DNA of 64,000 nucleotides from an uncultured Mycobacteriaceae bacterium (GTDB lineage Bacteria; Actinomycetota; Actinomycetes; Mycobacteriales; Mycobacteriaceae): NCBI GenBank assembly GCA_902826815.1, contig CADEGF010000027.1, positions 1 to 64,000 of the forward strand, read 5' to 3'. Shown piece by piece: positions 8,549 to 15,676 of this stretch (position 1 is its first letter; each line of letters starts with the position of its first letter). The notes under the pieces were generated by a model. It saw only the letters and a program-made list of their open reading frames with translations, ran no database searches and was not told where the DNA came from. The position numbers and the translations under genes were made by a program.

Positions 8549-8991
8549 CCGGACTTGTCCAAGCAGTAGGTGAAGGCGTTCAGGGTGTTGACCGTTCTCT
8601 CGTCTTTGACGTCGTCGTCGATCGTGATCCTGCAGCCGATCGAGTCACTGTCGCCCTGCGCGGAGATGTTGACGAAGACGGCCGGCTGGGTGGTCGTCGT
8701 GTCGTACGCCCACGGAAGCGTCGCGTTGTCGACGCGCTGCGGTTGGGCGTCCACGTCGGTGTAGGTGATCGTGGCGACCGTGCCCGGGGGACCGAAGATC
8801 TCCATGACCACGTGCTTCGGGTTGAACGGCACGATGTCGTTGGCGGAGTTGTCGGGCGTGGAGACCACGTCCTTCGAGCCGAAAATCCCGTTCAAGCGGA
8901 AGACCGCGAACCCGGCCACCAGGACGACCAGCACCGCCACCAAGAGCATCCAGTGCCGTATCAATCGGGATCCGATTGAAACCCGCTGCAT
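8545..8991 (-). CDS. MmpS-family accessory protein
   Basis: 148 aa. One N-terminal TM helix (HWMLLVAVLVVLVAGFAVF, about residues 13-31) is followed by a periplasmic beta-rich domain containing KHVVMEIFGPPGTVATITYTD, the signature of MmpS proteins. MmpS partners assist MmpL transporters in assembly or in handing substrate across the periplasm. A good ribosome site (GAAAGGG) precedes the ATG at 8991. It is translationally coupled to the downstream MmpL gene. Confidence 0.92.
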   Translation of the reverse strand: MQRVSIGSRLIRHWMLLVAVLVVLVAGFAVFRLNGIFGSKDVVSTPDNSANDIVPFNPKHVVMEIFGPPGTVATITYTDVDAQPQRVDNATLPWAYDTTTTQPAVFVNISAQGDSDSIGCRITIDDDVKDERTVNTLNAFTYCLDKSG

Positions 8992-9079
8992 CCGTGACCC
9001 TTTCGACGAGCGGTGACACTTGAAGGAACAGTATGACGGTTATTTCAACAGCTGAACAATATCAACTTGGTTGACGGTA

Positions 9080-9097
9080 CGGTACGGTACCGCACCG
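9080..9097. promoter_or_regulatory. Near-perfect 18-bp palindrome, candidate TetR operator
   Basis: CGGTACGGTACCGCACCG is symmetric at 16 of 18 positions around a CGGTACCG core. It lies between the tetR stop (9119) and the mmpS start (8991), where an operator for the exporter genes would be expected. The overlapping GGTAC units on the left side give an additional shifted half-site. No binding evidence is visible, only symmetry and position. Confidence 0.5.
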
Positions 9098-9118
9098 CAC
9101 AACCGGTACATCCGATCG

Positions 9119-9730
9119 TTAATTCCGGTTGGGGACATCGAGATTGTGACGTGTGAGGCTGGGGATGACCACGTTATCCACGAGGTCCTGAACGGATTTC
9201 TGTGACGGTGCCCGACCGGTCAGCACCGTGCGATAGATGAGGTAGCCGGGCAAAACGTCCCAGAGGTCCTCGGTGATGGCCGACGCCGTGATTTCGCCGC
9301 GTTCGACCGCCCGCGCCAGGACCTGCGCCATGAGGGCCTTGCGCTGCTCGAGGAACTGTTCCTGCATCATCGCGTCGAGCTCGACGCTTCGAGACGTCTC
9401 GACCAGCACGGCGCGGATGGTGAGCGCATGGGTGCTGACGTGATCGCGGATCTGCTCACCGAGTTTCAATAGGTCGCCGCGCAGCGTGCCGGTGTCGGGG
9501 TCGACCGCCACGTGCCGGGTGCCCTCGACGAACGCGGCCAACACGAGTTCGGCCTTGGTGGGCCACCGGCGGTAGAGCGTCGCCTTGCTGGCGCGCGCGG
9601 TGGTGGCCACCGCTTCGAGGGACAACCGGTCGTAGCCGTGTTCCTGGAGCAGCTCGAGCGTCACCGCGAGCAGCTCGCACTCCCGTGGCGACCACGGAGA
9701 GTCCGCGTCGACATCGGAACTCTGGGTCAC
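9119..9730 (-). CDS. TetR-family transcriptional regulator
   Basis: 203 aa. The N-terminal helix-turn-helix is canonical (SLEAVATTARASKATLYRRWPTK, about residues 37-59). The C-terminal ligand-binding region resembles the TetR_C_33/AcrR-like group (FVEGTRHVAVDPDTGTLRGDL). It is transcribed toward mmpS-mmpL on the same strand, 127 bases upstream of mmpS, with a palindrome in between. It probably represses these exporter genes and releases on binding a lipophilic ligand; this role is inferred from context. Confidence 0.9.
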   Translation of the reverse strand: MTQSSDVDADSPWSPRECELLAVTLELLQEHGYDRLSLEAVATTARASKATLYRRWPTKAELVLAAFVEGTRHVAVDPDTGTLRGDLLKLGEQIRDHVSTHALTIRAVLVETSRSVELDAMMQEQFLEQRKALMAQVLARAVERGEITASAITEDLWDVLPGYLIYRTVLTGRAPSQKSVQDLVDNVVIPSLTRHNLDVPNRN

Positions 9731-9858
9731 GGGACCTCCATTGCAGCGGACGTGTGCGCACGAGTATCGGCCAAGTGTGCCGTCGTTTTCCTGCCTACGC
9801 CAGAGAGCGGGGTTGTCGGCTAGATACCTTCGCGAGTCATAGGTCGGCCTGACGACTG

Positions 9859-10140
9859 CTATTCGTCGGCGTCCGAACGTCGATTGCTGATGATCGACTG
9901 CAGCATGTCAACGATCTGCTGTTGGCCGGCAGCCGTAGCGTCGAATCTGCCACGCATCTCCGTGAATCCGCGGTCGACCTCGCCGAACCTCCGGTTCATA
10001 TCATCGCGGAGGTCGACGAAGTCTTCGCGGATGGCGTTGAAGCTCGCAGTCGTGGATGTGCGGAGTGCCTTGACGTTCGCAGCCGTGTCCGAGCGAAAAT
10101 CACGAAGTTCCTCGCCGAGGTCCGCATTGCCGGGCTCCAT
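9859..10140 (-). CDS. Small coiled-coil hypothetical protein
   Basis: 93 aa, highly charged, predicted almost entirely helical. Heptad-like repeats such as FNAIREDFVDLRDDMNRRFGEVDRGFTEMRGRF are followed by DATAAGQQQIVDMLQS. Short proteins of this type occur in several mycobacterial copies and have no assigned function. A truncated paralogue of it lies at 13153-13324 on the same strand. No membrane segment or signal peptide is visible. Confidence 0.65.
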   Translation of the reverse strand: MEPGNADLGEELRDFRSDTAANVKALRTSTTASFNAIREDFVDLRDDMNRRFGEVDRGFTEMRGRFDATAAGQQQIVDMLQSIISNRRSDADE

Positions 10141-10281
10141 GACCCGAGCCTAATGCGCCTCCGCCTGCCGCCCGGAGGTCATCCACAGCAGCTCCTGTCT
10201 GACGCGATCCGCGGGTCAATTTGTCGGACGCCCGACAGGCACTCGCCCGAACCGACGCGCGTCCTTCGAGATCGGGGCGAC

Positions 10282-10440
10282 ATGGGCAACAGGGCCAACT
10301 TTGTCATCGTCAAGGACCAGGACTGGCGGCTGTACTACTCACACTGGGGCGGCTGCCGCATGCTGATGCGCTGATCGGTGGACCGGGTCTTGCGCTGCGG
10401 TTAGGACAAGCTGCCAGGCCCGGGAATTCGCCGGATCAAG
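10282..10440 (+). pseudogene. Frameshifted remnant of a conserved MGNRANF-type hypothetical protein
   Basis: The ATG at 10282 opens MGNRANFVIVKDQDWRLYY, then SHWGGCRML. This is an N-terminus I recall from an actinobacterial conserved protein whose next residues are DALIGGPxLALR. Here that continuation is present but one frame away (ADALIGGPGLALR in frame with 10221), so an indel occurs near 10368-10372. The normal protein is far longer, so the rest is lost. Recognition is from memory of the family pattern. Confidence 0.55.
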
Positions 10441-10713
10441 CTCGGCAAGATACCTGAAGGCGGTGCCCATATCGACGTGCGCCGAAAAACGTTGGGTGCC
10501 TGGCAAACCGCCGACACAATGGGGTTCTTTCGAGCCTGCCCGAGGGGTGGCCGGGTTGGCACACCGCGAGGTCTGGGAGGACCGCTTCGAGGTCAGTCCC
10601 GACGCGGTGACCGACTTCGCAGTTCGCCCGACTTCGGACGAGTGGACGCGTTTCTCCGGCGCATGCGACCTGCTGCGATCCGCGCATGCAGCATAGGCAC
10701 CGCACTGCTGACC

Positions 10714-10744
10714 AGTGGTACCATGCGAGTGGTAGAAAGGTACC
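10714..10744 (+). promoter_or_regulatory. Repeat-containing leader of the vapBC module
   Basis: Two GGTACC palindromes (10717-10722 and 10739-10744) and a direct AGTGGTA repeat (10714-10720, 10729-10735) lie just upstream of the vapB ATG at 10746. A GAAAGG ribosome site sits between them. Autoregulated VapB antitoxins bind such short repeats over their own start, so this is a plausible operator. Confidence 0.4.
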
Positions 10745-10745
10745 A

Positions 10746-10991
10746 ATGGCACTGAATATCAAGGACGAATCGGTCCACGAGGTAGTCAAGCGAATCGCGC
10801 GTATAACCGGGGAATCTCAAGCCCAAGCCGTGGCGATCGCCGTGAACGAGCGTCTGGCCAGGCTGCAGAAGGACGATCTGGCGGGACGACTCCTGGCCAT
10901 CGGCCGCAAGACCGCGGACCGCGTGACCCCGAATGCCAAGCGCCTCGACCACGGCGCACTGCTCTATGACGACCGTGGTCTCCCGAAATGA
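10746..10991 (+). CDS. vapB: VapB-type antitoxin (Rv0623-like)
   Basis: 81 aa beginning [20 protein letters not shown], then [20 protein letters not shown], the ribbon-helix-helix pattern of the VapB group that starts with MALNIK. This domain binds DNA and the C-terminal portion blocks the toxin. The start at 10746 is set by the GAAAGG ribosome site and by this N-terminus. The longer open frame from 10686 is rejected as start. The stop overlaps the vapC start by 4 bases. Confidence 0.88.
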   Translation: MALNIKDESVHEVVKRIARITGESQAQAVAIAVNERLARLQKDDLAGRLLAIGRKTADRVTPNAKRLDHGALLYDDRGLPK

Positions 10992-11386
10992 TCGTCGATA
11001 CTTCGGCAATCATCGCGATTCTTACCAACGAGGATGACGCAGCAATCTACGCCCACGCCATCGCCGACGCGAACGTGCGAAGACTTTCTGCTGCAGGCTA
11101 TCTCGAGTGCGGAATCGTTCTGGACACGCAGCGCGATCCGGTCGTCAGCAGAAGTCTCGATGAGCTGCTTGCGGAGGCGGATTTCGTGATCGAGCCCGTG
11201 ACTGAGCATCAGGCACGGTTGGCCCGGCAGGCGTACGCAGATTTCGGCAGGGGCAGTGGCCACCGTGCCGGATTGAACTTCGGCGATTGCCTCACCTACG
11301 CGCTGGCGCTCGACACGCGAGAGCCGCTGCTCTGGAAGGGCGACGAGTTCGGACACACGGGCATAGGATCCGCGCTCACCCAGTAG
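10988..11386 (+). CDS. vapC: VapC-type PIN-domain ribonuclease toxin
   Basis: 132 aa PIN-domain protein. The acidic metal-binding residues are visible: D4 (MIVDTSAI), E40 (YLECGIVL), and the later [13 protein letters not shown] and PLLWKGDEF segments. VapC toxins are Mg-dependent endoribonucleases that cleave tRNA or rRNA. The length is normal and the gene looks intact. It is coupled to vapB by an ATGA overlap. Confidence 0.9.
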   Translation: MIVDTSAIIAILTNEDDAAIYAHAIADANVRRLSAAGYLECGIVLDTQRDPVVSRSLDELLAEADFVIEPVTEHQARLARQAYADFGRGSGHRAGLNFGDCLTYALALDTREPLLWKGDEFGHTGIGSALTQ

Positions 11387-11471
11387 GGCAATGCCGTCTA
11401 CGACGTCATTTTGCTGCGCTCCCCAGGGCACGAGCCGATAATCAGCTCAGCCCAGCAAAGCGGAGGCACTC

Positions 11472-11897
11472 ATGTCATGGAGATGGGCGCCGGCCCTCGG
11501 CGCGGTGACAGTGGCAGCGGCGGTCGCATCAGCCCCGTTGGTGTCCGCGGCTCCTGAATATCAATACGTCTCAACCGTGTCCGGTGCCGTCCGATGCGTC
11601 ATCAGCGCGGACCACGTCGGTTGCGAACGCACGAGCATCGACGGCTTCCCTGGCGCCCCACGGAGTCAGAGCGGCCCCGGCAACTTCAACATCGCCGGCA
11701 TCGACGCCGACGGCACATTCAACTACGGAGAGGGCAACATCGGCGGCGTGGACAGCGGCGAAGTCACCCTGACCTACGGCCGGATCTTCCACTTCAACGG
11801 CTGGACCGTATTGCCCGCCTTCGACGGAACCCGCTTGACGAACGACGCCAGTGGGCGCGGCATGTTCGTCAGCATCGGCAAAGTCTATTCGTTCTGA
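11472..11897 (+). CDS. Secreted hypothetical protein
   Basis: 141 aa with a clear Sec signal peptide (hydrophobic ALGAVTVAAAVASAPLVSA, cleavage likely after AAP near residue 28). The mature part has four to five beta strands, two Cys (VRCVI and VGCER) that may form a disulphide, and repeated glycine turns (GPGNFNIAGIDADGTFNYGEGNIGG). Small secreted proteins like this are common in mycobacteria and lack assigned function. The next gene, a lipoprotein, begins 14 bases downstream, so the two probably form a transcript. Confidence 0.7.
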   Translation: MSWRWAPALGAVTVAAAVASAPLVSAAPEYQYVSTVSGAVRCVISADHVGCERTSIDGFPGAPRSQSGPGNFNIAGIDADGTFNYGEGNIGGVDSGEVTLTYGRIFHFNGWTVLPAFDGTRLTNDASGRGMFVSIGKVYSF

Positions 11898-11911
11898 AAG
11901 GGTAATCGTCC

Positions 11912-12670
11912 GTGCCGATTTCGCGTAGGTGTCTGTCCTGGTCTCTGGTTGCGATGATCGCAGCCGCCGTAACAGCGTGCTCGCAGCAGACCGCCCAAGA
12001 GGCCCCGTCCACGGTAACCGTCACGGCATCCGGTGCGAGCCCGTCGTCGTCCCCGAACTCGAGCACGTCGACGGCGCCTGCGGATCCCTTCGAGGCGACC
12101 CTGCTGCGGGTGCAGGAGACGTTCGGCACGAATTCGATCAACGTGCAGCTGCCCCAGGTCACCGGCGGGTCCGCTGATGTGCGCGACCGCTTCAATCAAG
12201 GGATGCGCACGGCGCTCGATGACCTCGCCGGTCGGGCCACCGACACCACCATCGAAGACGGAGAACTCGTCGAAAACGAACGGAGCCGCGTCACGACGAT
12301 CACGCCGCACGTCGTCGCAAGCGTCGCGATCTTCTACTGGAACGCCGAAGGCGCGGCGCATCCGAACAACGGCGTCGCCACCATCGCCGTCAACGCCGAT
12401 ACGGCCGAACCGATCCTGCTGACCGATGTCTTCTCCGATCAGCACACCGCCGCGCAACGACTCGCCACCAAGGTGACGCAGATCAATCCCGACGTCGTCC
12501 CGTTCGACCAGTCCGTCGACAACTTCCTCAACTGGGTGCCAACGCCGAACGGCTTCCGCGTCTACGTGCCGGTGATCCACGCCAAGGGCGACTTCTGGCC
12601 GGTGACTGTGCCGTGGGACGAGATCTCGGATCTGATGACTCCCGCGGCACGGTCGGCCCTGATCCAATAG
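11912..12670 (+). CDS. Lipoprotein with DUF3298/RsiV-like domain
   Basis: 252 aa. The N-terminus is a lipoprotein signal peptide with lipobox VTAC (about residues 20-23), followed by a Ser/Thr/Ala-rich spacer. The C-terminal part (NNGVATIAVNADTAEPILLTDVF, then ALIQ end) resembles the DUF3298 domain, found in RsiV-like and other actinobacterial lipoproteins. GTG start at 11912 is preceded by GAAAGGG. It is probably anchored on the outer face of the cytoplasmic membrane. Function unknown. Confidence 0.75.
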   Translation: MPISRRCLSWSLVAMIAAAVTACSQQTAQEAPSTVTVTASGASPSSSPNSSTSTAPADPFEATLLRVQETFGTNSINVQLPQVTGGSADVRDRFNQGMRTALDDLAGRATDTTIEDGELVENERSRVTTITPHVVASVAIFYWNAEGAAHPNNGVATIAVNADTAEPILLTDVFSDQHTAAQRLATKVTQINPDVVPFDQSVDNFLNWVPTPNGFRVYVPVIHAKGDFWPVTVPWDEISDLMTPAARSALIQ

Positions 12671-12673
12671 CTG

Positions 12674-13099
12674 CTACGACGCGGCCAGCGCGCCCTCGAT
12701 CTTCTTGATCGAATCGCTTTCGGCGGCGTTCGTGCCCTTCGCTGCCTCTGCAACCGACTTCGCCACGTTCATCACGAATTCGCGGTAGGCCTGCGCGTCG
12801 CCGGGCGACTTCGCAGTCAGCGTGCTCATCGACGATTTGAGCGCTTCGATCGTCTGGCTTTCGATCTCCTGCGGCGACGACGTCAGCCCGAAGCCTGTGC
12901 CCTTGACCTTCGCCACCTCGCCGATCAGCGGGTTGGTGCTCTTGGTCTGCGCCTCGGCCAGATACTTGCTGAGGGCGCCGATCTCCTTGAAGCTATCGAA
13001 GAAGCCGCGATCGGCGAGGGACACCAGCATCCCGGCGCCCGTCACGCCTTTCTGCATCGCATCGAATTCTTGTTCTGTGAAATCGGTTTTGGCCGCCAT
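12674..13099 (-). CDS. Hypothetical protein, helical, soluble
   Basis: 141 aa. The start at 13099 is fixed by a strong AAGGAGG ribosome site directly upstream; the longer open frame to 13165 lacks one. It is helix-rich (FTEQEFDAMQKGVTGAGMLVSLADRGFFDSFKEI), without TM segments or signal peptide. The pattern recurs in actinobacteria as an uncharacterised protein. It is convergent with the lipoprotein gene, with only 3 bases between the stops. Confidence 0.7.
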   Translation of the reverse strand: MAAKTDFTEQEFDAMQKGVTGAGMLVSLADRGFFDSFKEIGALSKYLAEAQTKSTNPLIGEVAKVKGTGFGLTSSPQEIESQTIEALKSSMSTLTAKSPGDAQAYREFVMNVAKSVAEAAKGTNAAESDSIKKIEGALAAS

Positions 13100-13152
13100 G
13101 CTTCCTCCTTGGCTAGATGCGTGTTCATGAAGCCTAGGACTGTCGGGTCCAG

Positions 13153-13324
13153 TCAGTCGGTCCACTCGGTCGGTTCGCGACCAGCAAACGTCTTCAGAAG
13201 GTCAACGATCTGTTGTTGACCGGCGGCCGTCGCATCGAGCCTGCCACGCATTCCTGTGAACCCTTGATCGACATCGTTGCGGAGATCGACGAAATCCTCT
13301 CGAAGCGCGTTGAAGCTCGTCGAC
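13153..13324 (-). pseudogene. N-terminally truncated paralogue of the 9859-10140 coiled-coil gene
   Basis: On the minus strand the frame reads TSFNALREDFVDLRNDVDQG, then FTGMRGRLDATAAGQQQIVD, and stops at 13153-13155. It matches the intact gene's central and C-terminal part, with about six residues deleted in the middle. The first roughly 30 codons and any start codon are missing; the match ends near 13324, just before the end of the oxidoreductase gene. The remaining gap bases hold no other gene. Confidence 0.75.
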
Positions 13325-13362
13325 GTGGATGATGCTACTGGGGCGAACGATGGCGGTGAGAG

Positions 13363-14379
13363 TCAGGTTGTCGAAATACGCTGCGCGACGGCCCCATAAC
13401 GCTCGATGCGTTGCTGGTCACTGAGCGCGTTGTACAGCACGATGCGCGTCGCGGTTTGCCCGTACTTGTCGATCAGCGCGTCCGCCAGGCCGTCCCACGT
13501 CGACTCCGTCGCGAACGTCGCGATGTGCTCGTCGGTGATCTGCGCCGCCATCCCCTTGAAGTCGCCTGCCTTCTGCTTCTCCCGGATGCGTGCCGTCGTC
13601 CCTTCGAAACCCGCCTCGTCCCAGATGAACGCGTAGTTGGGCGTGCTCCCGTAGAAGCTCATGCTCGCCCGTACCAGCTCGCGCTCGTTGTCCCGTTCCT
13701 CGTCGGTGTCGCCCACGATCGTCATCACCGGCACGATAACCGCGACGTCGTCCGCGGATCGCCCCGACTTCGCCGCTCCCGCAGCCACATTCGGCACGAC
13801 ATGCCGCGCGATATAGCCCGGCTCGCCCAGCGGATGCACATGCACGCCGTCGGCCACCTCGCCAGCCATTCGCAGCATCCATGGATTGACTGCCGCGATG
13901 TCCACCTTCGGATCGGGCGCGTCGATCGGCCCCGCACTCCACTGCGGCGTGATGAAGTCGAGGTCGTAGAACTCGCCGTGATGGTCGAGCTTTCCGGTCC
14001 GGAAGGCCTCGAAACATGCCTTCACCGCCCGCACGTAGTCGCGCAGACGCGGGCCCGGATGCTCGAACTCCACCCCGTACCGGCGCACCACGTGCGTGCG
14101 CACCTGGGTGCCAAGGCCGAGACGGAAGTTGCCGTCCGATCCCTCCTGCAGTTCCCACGCCTCCGCCGCGGTGACGAACGGACTCCGCGGGAACGCCACC
14201 GCCACACCCGTCGACAACTCCAGTCCGGGCGCCGCCTGCGACGCCACCGCCGCGTTGAGATACGCCGTCCGGCCCGTCTCGGTGAAGAGCAATCCAGAGA
14301 ACCCGGCGCGCTGCACGATTCGAGCTAACTCGCCGACTTTGCCGAGCGGTTGCGGCACCGTCATTGCATCTATTTGCAC
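13363..14379 (-). CDS. LLM-class F420-dependent oxidoreductase (TIGR03617-like)
   Basis: 338 aa, luciferase-like monooxygenase fold. The start is a GTG at 14377-14379, giving MQIDAMTVPQPLGKVGEL, the usual N-terminus of this subfamily; the upstream open frame to 14835 is a shadow. Recognisable blocks are SGLLFTETGRTAYLN, LGLGTQVRTHVVRRYG and GEVADGVHVHPLGEPGY. Mycobacterial members use cofactor F420 to reduce or oxidise diverse substrates; the substrate here is unknown. Divergently transcribed from the DUF1942 gene. Confidence 0.88.
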   Translation of the reverse strand: MQIDAMTVPQPLGKVGELARIVQRAGFSGLLFTETGRTAYLNAAVASQAAPGLELSTGVAVAFPRSPFVTAAEAWELQEGSDGNFRLGLGTQVRTHVVRRYGVEFEHPGPRLRDYVRAVKACFEAFRTGKLDHHGEFYDLDFITPQWSAGPIDAPDPKVDIAAVNPWMLRMAGEVADGVHVHPLGEPGYIARHVVPNVAAGAAKSGRSADDVAVIVPVMTIVGDTDEERDNERELVRASMSFYGSTPNYAFIWDEAGFEGTTARIREKQKAGDFKGMAAQITDEHIATFATESTWDGLADALIDKYGQTATRIVLYNALSDQQRIERYGAVAQRISTT

Positions 14380-14472
14380 GCCCGAACAGTACGCTCGCAC
14401 GGGTTTCCGGCGGTGATCTTGACGGGTAATCTGCCCGTGTCCACGGCAGATCGACCCAAGAGGTGAAGCAAG

Positions 14473-15114
14473 GTGGAAATCAAGAAATTCGCTGGCGCCG
14501 TCGCAGGCGCAGGCGTCGTATTCAGCTTCGGCATGGCTCCGGCCTCTGCGGCCGACAGCCAAGTGTTCGGTCTCCAGCAGACGGTCACCGACCCCAGCGG
14601 TGGGGAGATCGGCTACACCGTCACGAAGTTCCTCCCGAGCGCCGACGCCGTCCCGTACCCGGTGACCGGTCAGCTCTACGAAGTGAGTGTGCGCGCTGAC
14701 GCGCTGAACGGGATGCCGACGCCTGCGGTCCCGGCGTTCAGCGCCCTTTCCGAGAGCGGCCAGAGCTATCCCGCACTTGCGGGCGCCTGGACACCCCAGG
14801 GCCTGAACGCCGCGACATTGCTGCCCGGCGGCCACTCAACCGGCAAGGTCTACTTCGATGCGGTCGGCGAGGCACCGACCAGCGTCGTCTACAACGGCGG
14901 CGGCGAGTCGCTGACGTGGACCGAGCCGGCTGAGGTCGCGGAAGAAGAACCTGCCGCCGAGGAAGGTTCCGCTTCTGAAGAGGCCCCCGCCGAAGCGGCT
15001 CCCGCCGAAGAGTCCGCACCGGCCGAAGAGTCCGCACCGGCCGAAGAAGCTCCTGCCGACGCTGGAGCGTCCGAGGGCAACGCGGACGTCGCAGTCGCGG
15101 ACGAAGAAGGGTAG
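14473..15114 (+). CDS. Secreted DUF1942 (MPT63-like) protein with acidic tail
   Basis: 213 aa. A Sec signal peptide (GAVAGAGVVFSFGMAPASAA, about residues 8-27) is followed by an Ig-like beta-sandwich of the DUF1942/MPT63 type (VFGLQQTVTDPSGGEIGYTV, YEVSVRADALNGMPTP). The last about 60 residues are almost only Ala, Glu, Pro and Ser, with tandem APAEES units; MPT63 itself (about 159 aa) lacks this. GTG start at 14473 after a weak ribosome site. Function of the family is unknown beyond being secreted antigens. The 3' end lies opposite the PAS gene's open frame. Confidence 0.8.
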   Translation: MEIKKFAGAVAGAGVVFSFGMAPASAADSQVFGLQQTVTDPSGGEIGYTVTKFLPSADAVPYPVTGQLYEVSVRADALNGMPTPAVPAFSALSESGQSYPALAGAWTPQGLNAATLLPGGHSTGKVYFDAVGEAPTSVVYNGGGESLTWTEPAEVAEEEPAAEEGSASEEAPAEAAPAEESAPAEESAPAEEAPADAGASEGNADVAVADEEG

Positions 15115-15545
15115 CCCGGGCTGACGTCCTGAAGGCTGACCATGAGCATCGAATTGTCCGCTGGGAAAGTCATCGGGTCCGATGCAAGGGTGGCGACGGG
15201 ATAGCCGTCGCTGTGGTTCCAATTCGTCACCGCATCGGGATCGCACAACACATCAATCCAGTGCTGGGGCAGGGTGTTTGACTGCCCGGTGAGCAGTGTG
15301 GCCAACGACCGGCCCTCGAGGGTCCCAGACGTCTGGCAGCCAAGCAATTTCTCGCAGGCGGGGTTGGCGTAGACGACGACTCCGTCGAGTCCGATCACGA
15401 TCGTCGGGTCGTCGAACCGGTTCAGCAGCATTTGGAGAGGAAGCCGCTGTAGCGCCACGGCCAAAACGCGGGGCGGGGGTATCGAGCGGCTCCCTGCCCT
15501 CCGGGATTCGTCTTCGAACATGGTGGTCCCAGCATGTGGTGTCAC
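14889..15545 (-). CDS. PAS-domain protein, 3' end overlapping the DUF1942 gene
   Basis: The first about 145 codons encode a PAS domain: LLNRFDDPTIVIGLDGVVVY, then ANPACEKLLGCQTSGTLEGR, and the closing strand MLMVSLQDVSPG. There is no kinase or cyclase output domain. From codon about 145 the frame continues antisense to the DUF1942 acidic tail as Ser/Ala-rich low complexity until a TGA at 14889, a 226-base tail overlap. That part is probably a read-through caused by loss of the original stop. Stand-alone mycobacterial PAS proteins are usually shorter. The start may be 15545 or the ATG eight codons later. Sensor function in the cytoplasm is inferred. Confidence 0.6.
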   Translation of the reverse strand: MTPHAGTTMFEDESRRAGSRSIPPPRVLAVALQRLPLQMLLNRFDDPTIVIGLDGVVVYANPACEKLLGCQTSGTLEGRSLATLLTGQSNTLPQHWIDVLCDPDAVTNWNHSDGYPVATLASDPMTFPADNSMLMVSLQDVSPGYPSSSATATSALPSDAPASAGASSAGADSSAGADSSAGAASAGASSEAEPSSAAGSSSATSAGSVHVSDSPPPL

Positions 15546-15676
15546 CTGGTTTGGTCGGCGAAAGCGGGGTGCTGTGTGAGGTGGCGGCGGGTGCGGCCGC
15601 CTCGATCCGACCTGGCTGAAGTCTCAACTATTCGCAGGGTAGCAAAAGCTGAGGTCACGGCGAGGGCATCGCGGCG

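Larger units (their letters stand above)
10141..10745. other. 600-bp region of gene remnants without an intact gene
   Basis: It contains one recognisable broken reading frame (10282 onward, listed separately). Further down, open but unconvincing stretches occur on both strands. The minus-strand stretch near 10400-10470 (TAFRYLAELDPANSRAWQLVL-like) could be a fragment of a helical-repeat protein. The plus stretch 10500-10690 shows no family. Ends of several unrelated fragments seem to be joined here. Confidence 0.45.

Noticed and set aside
14389-14835. N-terminal extension of the LLM oxidoreductase
   Set aside because: The GTG at 14377-14379 gives the family N-terminus, and the extension overlaps the DUF1942 gene.
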